Of a stretch of 64,000 nt of DNA, positions 54,899 to 64,000 are shown one piece after another. Each line of letters begins with the position of its first letter. Positions within the stretch are counted from its first letter, which is position 1. Origin of the DNA: Carex sylvatica (Eukaryota > Streptophyta > Magnoliopsida > Poales > Cyperaceae); NCBI GenBank assembly GCA_964058845.1, contig CAXKVR010000041.1:33389-97388 (forward strand). Reading direction: 5' to 3'. The notes under the pieces were generated by a model. That model had not been told where the DNA came from. It made no database searches and saw nothing but the letters and a program-made list of their open reading frames with translations. Both the position numbers and the translations under genes were made by a program.

Positions 54899-57800
54899 AT
54901 GGTAAGAACTATAATATATATATATCTTTGTTTCTTTTTACATGAGGTCAAAATCCAGTAACCTTCTGTTTCTACATTTTTGAAGAAGTTTTGGTTTCCA
55001 TGATTAAGAGATCATTCAAACATATATTTTTGGTCTCTATATGCAGCCAAGCACTACTCCTTACATAATAAAGAAAGGGCCATTCGGTAGTCATGGAGGG
55101 TTCGTGAAAGATATGAATCCTACTGACATTACTCGCATTGTTAAAATTACTATCCACCATAGCGAAGTCATTGATGCTCTTATAGTCTATTTTGAATGTA
55201 ATGGCACCACGGAATGCACTGATCGATGGGGAGGAGATGGAGGAAATGTGACTGAGGTATGAGCCTTTTGTAGCTTTGTTAAACTTTTATGTTGTAATTA
55301 TAATTCTTAAATTAGCTTGTATTTGGATAAATTATTAATTACCAGCCAAAAGAAATAAAAGAGAGCAAAATAAAATGTTGAGTGAACCAAGTCTAATTAA
55401 TTTTCTAAAAAGAGAGAGCTTTCCTTGAATAAAATAAAATAAAATTTGTGCATTGTTCTAAGCAATTGTCCTTGTTATCGTAGCAATATGGATATCAAAA
55501 TTGTTATGGAGGACATTCCTTAACTAGATCTGATTTCAGTTCATAATCTTAATTTTCAATGCAAAATACAAAGCGGCCGGCGAGTAAATTTGCAAATCCT
55601 GGATCATCACCGGCTGATTCCTGTCCAACTCGGTTGAGTCAACTCAGAATCGGCTGATTTTCAGAACCACGATTTTTGCTTGACCAGAATTTATTGACTT
55701 CCCATTTCCCAATTAATTTCTCGTCACGAATCCATCTTATATCTTCAGTGGTGGTTCTTAATTGAAATACCTCCAGGTGCCTGTCCAACACGGAACGCAT
55801 TCAAAATTGGATGCTGCTTGTCTTTATCGGACAACTTCGTACTTAATTTGTCATTTCTTGTTAGTTTGCATGTGTGTTGATCTTATATGAGAAATTAACA
55901 TTGCATTGAAAATAAGTCGAGTCCGAGTTGAATCAATTGAGTCGGAACGGTATCGTTCGGATCCAAGTTGATATTTACCTGATTTTCCCACCCAACCGTT
56001 TTTTATGCTGACATCAGTTCATCAACCAGGTTGACTTGTCCGATCAACTGATTTTCGATGTGACATATGCTGATTCTTAGCTAATGAGTCGATTTTCGGT
56101 TTCTCTTCTATCTCTTTGCCATCTTCCTTTTGCCTCTGTCAGAACCGAGCTCCTTTTTTTGTCCTTTCGAATTTTGGTTGAGTTGTTGGGGATGAAAGCT
56201 CTCATTTGTCCATTTACACTTGGTGTATGTGCACCATTAAAGAATATTTTGCATGTGTTTTTGTGAGATGGGTTCCAATAAGAAAATATGAGCGAGATGA
56301 GGAGACTTGTAAAATTTGATGAGAGCCGTCCCAACCTTTTCTTTTGCTCTGCATTTCGCCTCCCATTGGAAAATTTGTGAGTTGGGTTGCAATAAGCAAC
56401 TTTTTTGCATATTTACATTTTATTTTGAATTGCTTTCCGATAATTTGTACCTCTTTTTTTTCATTTTCTTCCTTTATTTTAATTTTATTTAAATGTTCTT
56501 TTTAGGGATCAACGGTATATATAGTTCCAATTTGATCCGATTTTTTTTAATATCCTCAATTAAATGAAAGTTCCACAAATGCCCTCATTTTTCCAAAAAT
56601 TTGAGAAGTGCACCAACCGCTGCACAGTGTGGCGGTTGGCTATTTTTTCTCTTTTGAAATTTAATATAATTGAATAAAATCTTGTTATAATTTTGAAATT
56701 TCTCTTTCCTCTCACTCACAACACATTAAAAAACAACAGAATAATTACCTGAATGTGGTATTATCATTACTAGAGTTGCATATTTGACATCCTTTGTGTA
56801 TTATGCATCTTCCGCACCTCTCTTAATTACCCCACATACAGTGCAATGAGCATTTTTTCTTTCACAAACTACATTTGTCAAATGAAAAACCTTTATAAGT
56901 AAACTACTATTATAAATATGAATTAATAATTTAAAAAAAAAAAATTGTCAAATTATTCTGGAAAAAATAAATGGAACACAAGACTCTCAAGAAATCTCCC
57001 TTTCCACCCTATTTTATTTTTCTATTTTTCTTGTATGAATTATATGGCTCTTACATGCCTATTTATCAATTTAGAAATATTTTGTATATCATGCTAAATA
57101 TGAAAACTAACCCTTAGAATGACAAATAATCAAATATTATCTATTACCTATTTCACTAGATACATATATGATTGATATCTTTCAATTTCTTATTTCCTCC
57201 TTTCGAGTAGATATAGATCTTTTAGAGTATTATGTTTGAATCCAAAGTTATGCTGGAACCGAGTGTAATCGTGACATAAATATCTAAAATCACCTAAGAA
57301 ATCAGCTCTTTTCTCTTCCTCTTTCTCTTCTGTTGTATTTGAATGTGTTGTGAGTTGGATGAGAGAGTAATTCTGAATATATAGGATTTTCATAGTTGAC
57401 CGCCATACTGTATCTTCCATAGACAACCGCCAGTTGTGTGGTGGTTGGGGAAATATTCAAATTTTTAAAAAAATGAGGGCATTTGTGTAACCTTTTTATT
57501 TAATTGAGGGTATTTCAAAATATTGACAATTTGATCCATTCAAGTGAAACAATTTTCATAAGTCAATTAGTATTTTAATTGTTTTTGGATAAAGATTTTA
57601 AAAATTAAAAACTAACGACTAATTAATTTGACTAGTAAAAGAAGTATAGATGGATATTAAAATGTTAATTATTTGACGCCAGCTTGCTCGAAATGGTTTA
57701 TGGCATTAGAAATGTGTGTTTACGATTGAATGCTTGTATTATAAAATATTATTAGATTATTGTATTGTATTTTTTGTCTTAATATAATATTTTCAAAAAT

Positions 57801-60800
57801 AAGTTTTTATCAATTTTTCCAAGTTTTTATAGGAAAAGATTCAGATTTCTAATCCGATTTGGCCGATTTCTTCTTTTCTGATTCCACAGTCAACTGAACA
57901 ATTATAATTCTTATTTTCAGAGCCATGGAAATTAACAGTTAAATTTTTGTTTATTTAGGAAAAGTGGAACAAACTCCACCTATATTTCTGAAAATAGTCC
58001 AGTTATAAAAATGACTAAAACCCCGAACTAAGACCATCTTAATCCTTCAAATAAGAAAAATGAGGCATATTCATTATCGAAAATTCATATTTTTCCTACC
58101 CATGATACATGAAGGCACTAATTACTGGAACGCATTAATCGTAAACTACAGATCAATTTCGCAAATGCATTATTCGTTGTACCCAAGACTCACCTCTGGT
58201 CCTGCCTAAGTTAATTACTTGAAATAAGAATAATTTCCTCTTGTTACAATGACACCGAAAGGAATAATCTGTGCCTAAGAGATCTACCATAATCTGTCCA
58301 TATATACAACATATGCATGAAAATAGTTTGAAGTTTTGCTTAATTTACAATTTGACAAAATTGTTGTATTTACCTCATTACAATAATTTGTTTTATTTGT
58401 TTTATATGTAAGAGTAAAAGTCCTTCATAATTAATGTCAGTATTCTCGTCAATACTCTCATTGATAATAACTATACTTTTCTTTTTGGCATATATATATA
58501 TATGACATAATTTTCAGAAATAATTTTTTTTGGCTGTTATATGTAAAAAGAGGAGAGCCGAGCAAGTAATTTGTTTTATGTATGTACTTTAATGGTCAAT
58601 AATTAAAAATAATATTTAGATCACAACTCCACATAATTTAACAATGCAAATTACTAACTATATCGTTTCAATCTAATTCCCTCCATGTCTTAGTTATAGT
58701 TGATTTTATTTTCCAATAAAAATAACAATAAAATGTTCTAAATATTTTATTCTTGTCACGACTCCACCGCCAGGCCGATGATCGTGACAAAAGAGACACC
58801 CTTGCATCCATCTTTCGTCCTGTCAACCTACGTCGCAAATTAAAAAAATACAAATAAACAATACAAAATAAGCTATAATTAAAGCTCAGTAATCGATTAT
58901 TTAATTTAACAATGAGCTTCTCTATAATTGACTTATTTAAACAACTATTCAAATAGACTCAATTAATTCACTACAATTTCACATCAAATTATACATACAT
59001 ATTTAATCAACTATAGCACCTAAATCTGAATTATTAATAAAATAATTCACACAATATCTATATCATTCCATTTCACACAATCATATCATTTCACACATTC
59101 TCATAACACACAATCATAACATTTCATAAATCAAATTCGAACTTCAGACCTACTATCTCGTTAAATATGTAGCATAATCTGATACCCAATTCAAGTATCA
59201 ATTCAACCGTACAAATTAAAAAGATAGATTATAGAGAAGTCTGATTACCTGATAGTGCTCAATTTCAAAATCCAAATCAGATTGCAATGACGGTACTAAA
59301 TCAACACGACGTAATCGAATGGGTTATCATGTCATAATTTTGTATCGAAAAATTCCTTCTATTCTTATCAAAATCTCTCTCTTTTAGTTGGATTTTTACC
59401 TTTTTTTCATCCTAATCCGATTGAGAGAGAGACTGATCATATGTAAGTGAGTTTCAACGGTGCTAAAAACAGAAGACAACATATGCATAGGCCACATGGC
59501 AATAGTGCCGCGTCTCTCTTTTTTTATTGTTTAAAAATTAAGATGGAATTTTTATATTGCAAACCTTCATATTTTTCATAATTATAAATAAAAAAATAAG
59601 TTAACAAGAATTTATAAAAATTACGGGATGCTACATTTTTCCTATTTATATGCCCCAGTATAAATTGCCCATGTATAATTGTGACTTAAAAAATCTTATT
59701 GCATTAGGAACCTTCTTTGTGTAAAAATTGGCCATCAATTTTAATGTTTATTTTGGCTTAATATATACTACTGATGGATATTTCCTTTGGAACTCAGATC
59801 AATCTGTTTTCTGTAAATATTCCAGAAAGATGGCACAATTAATCAGATAATCTATCTCCAAATTCTTTCTATGTTACGAGCTTTCACAACTGAAGCTAGC
59901 ATTAAATAAAAAAAGGGGTAATAAGGTAAAATCATGGTGTATGTTACAGGTAGGAATTTCTTGAACAGTGCACGTAATAGTTTGTACAAAATTGTCAATA
60001 TGAAAATATTTTTTTGTTCCTTGAACATTAGAAGTTACGAAAAAATAGTTAATTATGTGCATCCGTAAAGTAATTTTCTCACAAGTTTTATGGTTTTGTA
60101 GATTATTGAACTTGAAAAAAACGAGTACATCATGTATGTAAAAGGCTACTTCTGTGACGACTACAATGGCCACGAGGTTGTCATGTCACTGGTACTGGAA
60201 ACAAATTTGGGCATTTATGGACCATATGGCACGGAAAATGGGGAAATGTTTGAACTAAATGCTAATGAAGGTCAAATCATTGGCTTTCATGCACGCTATG
60301 GAAGGTATGTCAACGCAATTGGAGTTTATGTTCAGGTAGCTACTTCCACATTTTCCTAAACTACTATATATTTTTCAGACCAAATCTTCCGTTTATGTCA
60401 AGGTTTGGGCCATATATGAACCAAACCTTCCATTTCTATATTTTTGAAGATTCGGTGTCCACAATTATCATATCATTCTAACATATAATGTACTACATGT
60501 GATTGTGTTCTCTGTATGCAGCCAACCGGTCCTATTATAAAGAAGGAGCCATTCGGTGGTCATGGTGGGATTGAGAAAGATATGGATCCTACCGACATTA
60601 CTCACATTGTTAAAATTACTATCAACCATGGCGATGTCATTGATTCCCTTATTGTTTATTTTCAACGTAGCGGCACCACACAATGCACTGACCGATGGGG
60701 AGGAGACGGAGGAGGTGCTTCCGAGGTACAAGACTTTTGCAGCTTTAGTTAAAAATCTCATATGCATTTTCATATGTAAAGGTTGATGTCAAAATTGTCA

Positions 60801-63800
60801 GGGCAGGAAGTCCTTAATTAAGGCAATGCCTATATTTTTTTATTGAAATAATGTTACCTTAACTTGTATATATTATAAATAGTCACTTAATAATACTTCT
60901 CCAGAACTCCGGTTCAAAAACTTCATAGCCAATTCTTGTCAATCAGAATTTTATTTCCATAAATTAACATAAACTGTTAGTTCTGATTTGTATCATTTGA
61001 TCTAAATTTACATTTAAATCAGTTTTTTTATTTGACAAAATATCAAGATACTTGAAAATCTGCTATGGCAATTTGATAGTACATATTTTTAAAAAGTTCA
61101 TGATCATTATCTTTTGCATTCTGGAAGCTCATGATCGACTTTCCTGATTCTCCAGATTTTGTTGATTATAGCTTGATGAGGATCAATACTCAGTTGTGGA
61201 CCTTTCAAATCTTGTTAAAATTTATAATATAAATTACTCATATAAATTACTCATGTATATTTGTGATGTATAAATCGGACATATTGTAATAGAACCCCTT
61301 GTTTGTTTCAAAGTTGCCCATCAATTTTAATGTTTATTTTGGCTTAATATATACTCAAGGACTTCTCTTCTTTGAATGCAAGATCAATATTTTTTAGGCA
61401 AACATTCGGCAAACATGACAGAATGACTCAGATAATCTCTCCAAAGACTTTCTCAGATACAAGCTTAATTCACAACGGAAGCACTAAATAAACAACATAA
61501 TAACGTAAAATAAAGGTGTAAGCTCAGGTTTAATTTTTTGGAATAGTGTACTTTACGGTGTAATGTATAATTAAGCAGTCATAATGCATAATTATACAAA
61601 AATGCCAATATGAATTGTTTGGTTCTTCCTTTTAAAATTTGTGGCATAATGTATAATTAAGCAGTTGTAATCTCTTGTAACTTACGTAGAAACATTAAGA
61701 GCTAACAACAACCTGTTATGTTCTTGCATAATATTTTCTCACAAGTTTGATGGTTTTGTAGATTAATCTTAAAACAGATGAGTACATTACGCATGTAAAA
61801 GGCTACTACGATGACAACTATTATGGCCATAAGGTTGTGGCATCCCTAACACTGAAAACCAATTTGGCCATTTATGGACCATACGGCAAGGAAAAGGGGA
61901 AATATTTTGAGCTCTCCGCTCTCGGTGGTAAAATCATTGGCTTTTATGCATACTATGGAAAGTATGTCAATGCTGTTGGAGTTTATGTTCAAGTAAGTAC
62001 AACTATCATGTTTTTCCTAAATTACTCTGAAACTTTTTTTCCATTTCATTATTCTCTTCACGGGGCATTTCTGAAAATTATATATAAATTATGTTCATAG
62101 ACAAGTTTGAATTAAATTGATTTTATATCTCGTAAATTTTTCTTTTCTAGGGGCATTGTAAGAAGAAAGTTGGTAGTTTGCGATGGCAGCAGTGGGTTAC
62201 CAAAATATATGAACCAGATGATACTCAAAAGAAATGAGTATCCATAATTAACATATTATTATAATTATATATAATGCACTACTTATATTTGTATTCTTGG
62301 TATGCAGGCAACCGGTCCTATAATAAAGAAGGGGCCATTTGGTGGTGACGGTGAGAAAGAAAAAAATATGGATATTATGGGTATTACTCGTATTGCTAAA
62401 ATTATTATCCACCATGACGAAGTCATAGATTCTATTACTGTGCATTTTGAGCATAATGGCACCACGCAATTCACCGACCGATGGGGCGGAGATGGAGGAG
62501 ACATGACTGAGGTATGAGCCTTCCTTAGCTTTAGTAATAGGTGACATTTTATTTTTGTAAACATTGATGTACATCAAATTTGTGTCTTTTATATTGTAAT
62601 TAATTTTATTAAATTAACGTCTGCATGAATTAATACCGAACAAAAGAAATAAAATAAGAACAAAAGAAAATGTTTAGTGAATGTCTAAATAGTTGGTTAA
62701 AGCAAGTTATATATACATGGGTTCTGTGTTTATTACCCTTTTATTTAGGTCGGGTACTAAAAACAGAGAGCCCTTTCCCTAAATAAAATAATTAAACAAA
62801 CAAAAATCTGAGCATTGTTCGCAGCTGTTGTACTTGTCACCACGTAGCAATTTGAAAATTGTGAGGGAGTACCTTAGTTAATTCAAATCCTGTATATTTG
62901 CTTACTCAACAATACTACTCCCGAACTCCGGCTAAAAAGTTTCTTGATCCCTTCTTGGTAATTCAATTATATTTGTAATCAGAAACATAAACAGATAGTG
63001 CTGATTATATCATTAGATCTAAATTTGGACGTAAATAAGGTTTTTAATTTTACAAAAAAATAATATACAGAAAAATCAACAACGGAAATTAACTGTAGTG
63101 ATTTTTAAAAAGTTGGAGTGTATTGATATTTTGGCCTTTTGATATACGTGGAATCATTATCTTTAACATTCTGGTACCTCAACATCCACTTTTCTTTCTG
63201 ATTCACCAGTTTTGGTTGTCAATAGCTAGATGTGGGTCAATACTCAATATAAATTTCTCATGTGAACTTGTAATATAAAAAACTTATTCAACTAGGTCTC
63301 TTCTTTGTTTCAAAATTGGCTTCGAATTTAAATGTTTTTCAACTGAAACATTTAATAAAAAGAAAAACTCAAATAAGATAAAATCATGATGTAAGTACCA
63401 AGTATTAATTTCTCGGGACAGTGTACTTAAGTTTCTATACATAAAAGAAATATGAACTTTTTTTTATTTTTACTTCTAGAATGTCTCCTAATGCATAATT
63501 AAACAGTTTTAACCACTAGTAACTTACCTATGAACATTAAAACCGACGAACAAACAATTATGTGCATGCAGAAAATAATTTTCTCACAAGTTTAATTGTT
63601 TTGTAGATCAATCTTGAAACAAACGAGTACATTACAAATGTAAAAGGCTACATTAATGACGACTATTATGGCCAAGAGGTTGTGATGTCACTGGTATTGG
63701 AAACCAATTTGGCTGTTTATGGACCATACGGCACAGAAAAAGGGAAATCTTTTGAACTCCCTGCTCATCATGGTAAAATCATTGGCTTTCATGCACGCCA

Positions 63801-64000
63801 TGGGATCTATGTCAACGCAGTTGGAGTTTATGTCCAGGTAGGAACTAATATCACGATTTTGCTAATCTAGTCTGAAACTTTATTTCTATTTTTTTTGTTG
63901 TCCTGTAGGTCTTTCCTGTAACTTTTATATTAACTGTCTATATGGAAGTTTGACATAAATTGACTTCATAACTCAAAATTTTGCATTGCCAAGGGTACTG
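54899..64000 (+). CDS. Multi-domain jacalin-related lectin gene (runs past the window)
   Basis: Jacalin-related lectins bind mannose- or galactose-type glycans through a beta-prism fold, and in plants often act in the cytoplasm or nucleus in stress and defence. Exons found are an ATG-only exon (ATG|GTAAGA), then 55,047-55,256, 60,103-60,335, 60,522-60,725, 61,762-61,992, an optional terminal exon 62,151-62,237, 62,308-62,511 and 63,607-63,837. All introns are phase 0 and GT-AG. They give three domains of about 145 residues, each split after the GGDGG loop. No signal peptide is seen. Units 2 and 3 repeat every 1.8 kb including introns, so the gene grew by tandem duplication. In unit 1 the second exon is one base short and reads into a stop. 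All units have Asn in place of the loop Asp. A homologous terminal exon may begin at about 63,991. Confidence 0.75.
55047..55256 (+). CDS. Lectin domain 1, first-half exon
   Basis: 70 codons between ATGCAG and GTATGA. Motifs are KKGPFGSHGG (N-terminal sugar-site glycines), ITIHHSEVIDAL, and TDRWGGDGG before the phase-0 donor. Confidence 0.85.
56530..57540. mobile_element. Inverted-repeat element in the lectin intron
   Basis: The arms of about 110 bases include CCTCAATTAAAT, ACAAATGCCCTCATTTTT and ACCGC/GGTTGG segments at the left, and ATTTAATTGAGGGTAT, AAAATGAGGGCATTTGTGT and CCGCCAGTTGTGTGGTGGTT at the right. The core has no recognisable transposase. A target duplication was not fixed. Confidence 0.65.
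58754..59635 (+). mobile_element. Probable solo LTR (gypsy-like ends)
   Basis: The segment starts TGTCACGACTCCACCGCC with CTTGCATCCATCTTTCGTCC soon after, and ends TACGGGATGCTACA. TGTCACGAC...TACA ends are typical of several plant gypsy LTRs. No internal region or clear 5-bp duplication was seen, so the call rests on the termini alone. Confidence 0.5.
60103..60335 (+). pseudogene. Lectin domain 1, second-half exon with frameshift
   Basis: The exon encodes YVKGYFCDDYNGHEVV, SLVLETNLGIYGPYG and GRYVNAIGVYVQ, but in the phase set by the previous exon it reads IIELEKTSTSCM and then a TAA. An A6 run at 60,116-60,121 has one base fewer than the frame needs; the sister exons have 231 bases, this one 233. 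It is either a real frameshift or a homopolymer error in the assembly. Confidence 0.75.
60522..60725 (+). CDS. Lectin domain 2, first-half exon
   Basis: 68 codons, bounded by ATGCAG and GTACAA. It reads PTGPIIKKEPFGGHGG at the start and TDRWGGDGGGASE at the end. Confidence 0.85.
61762..61992 (+). CDS. Lectin domain 2, second-half exon
   Basis: 77 codons between TTTTGTAG and GTAAGT: INLKTDEYITHVKGYYDDN, NLAIYGPYGKEKG, IIGFYAYYGKYVNAVG. In frame with both neighbours. Confidence 0.85.
62151..62237 (+). CDS. Alternative terminal exon of the lectin gene
   Basis: After TTTTCTTTTCTAG, 28 in-phase codons (GHCKKKVGSLRWQQWVTKIY...) end with TGA at 62,235. It lies only 70 bases before the first exon of domain 3, so there is no room for a separate promoter. 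Its use would end the protein after domain 2; skipping it would continue into domain 3. Degraded counterparts may lie after unit 1 (near 60,402) and at the window end (63,991). Confidence 0.6.
   Translation, partial: GHCKKKVGSLRWQQWVTKIYEPDDTQKK
62308..62511 (+). CDS. Lectin domain 3, first-half exon
   Basis: 68 codons between GTATGCAG and GTATGA: ATGPIIKKGPFGGDGEK, ITRIAKIIIHHDEVIDSI, FTDRWGGDGGDMTE. The second glycine pair of the usual GGxGG is changed to GE. Confidence 0.85.
63607..63837 (+). CDS. Lectin domain 3, second-half exon
   Basis: 77 codons between TTTTGTAG and GTAGGA: INLETNEYITNVKGYINDDY, NLAVYGPYGTEKG, FHARHGIYVNAVGVYVQ. In frame with the previous exon. Confidence 0.85.

Larger units (their letters stand above)
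55257..60102 (+). other. Lectin intron 2, expanded by insertions
   Basis: This 4.8-kb intron corresponds to introns of about 1.0-1.1 kb in units 2 and 3. The excess comes from an inverted-repeat element (56,530-57,540), a probable solo LTR (58,754-59,635) and other AT-rich DNA, including a stretch rich in GACTCGG/CGGCTGATT words at 55,570-56,080. Confidence 0.65.

Noticed and set aside
62248..62577. Minus-strand open frames over the third lectin domain
   Set aside because: Antisense shadows of the jacalin exon, which has matching sister exons and splice sites on the plus strand.

Overview
This window looks like nuclear DNA of a flowering plant. It is strongly AT-rich, has GT-AG introns, and holds plant-specific protein families: a DUF4220/DUF594 membrane protein, an NLR-like WHD-LRR protein and jacalin-related lectin domains. 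It is packed with plant transposons (Ty1/copia, CACTA, Mutator-like, hAT, LINE). There is no operon structure and no rRNA, convincing tRNA or CRISPR. I cannot name the species.

Layout. 0-3 kb: dispersed repeats and a 1.2 kb fold-back element carrying an internal minisatellite. 3.4-5.9 kb (minus): an intact intronless DUF4220/DUF594 gene whose upstream region is partly duplicated in tandem, one copy being split by a Mutator-like MITE with a 9-bp target duplication. 7-11 kb: two long hairpin elements and a hAT element with a perfect 8-bp duplication. 10.9-16.5 kb: three degraded copies of one copia LTR/primer-site module, a further copy of the DUF4220 upstream region, a scrap of jacalin exon and a LINE 3' fragment. 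16.5-22.6 kb: mostly non-coding.

22.6-35.4 kb is a segmental duplication. Block A holds a full-length 590-codon NLR-like gene that lacks an NB-ARC domain. Block B holds a frameshifted and truncated copy. Block A also contains a 4.96 kb copia retrotransposon with two LTRs, and block B preserves the empty target site. 35.4-38.5 kb has only exon-like islands. 38.5-44.4 kb is a decayed En/Spm (CACTA) transposon with TNP2-like and TnpA-like genes and a recognisable right end. 44.8-54.2 kb is fold-back elements, hAT copies, tandem repeats and a relic of the DUF4220 gene.

54.8-64 kb (plus) is a lectin gene with a plausible TATA box and a tiny ATG-only first exon, followed by three jacalin domains, each split into two phase-0 exons. 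A terminal exon with a stop codon lies between domains 2 and 3, so a two-domain product and a longer product could come from one promoter. Domain 1 has a one-base shortfall in an A-run that breaks its second exon, and all three domains carry Asn where the canonical sugar-loop Asp is expected.

How the parts relate: the three host gene families are not a pathway, although lectin and NLR families are both commonly linked to plant stress and defence. What unites the window is duplication and decay. Each host gene has at least one relic elsewhere in the window, and transposons have repeatedly inserted into duplicated copies whose sister copies show the site before insertion. All similarities were judged by eye.
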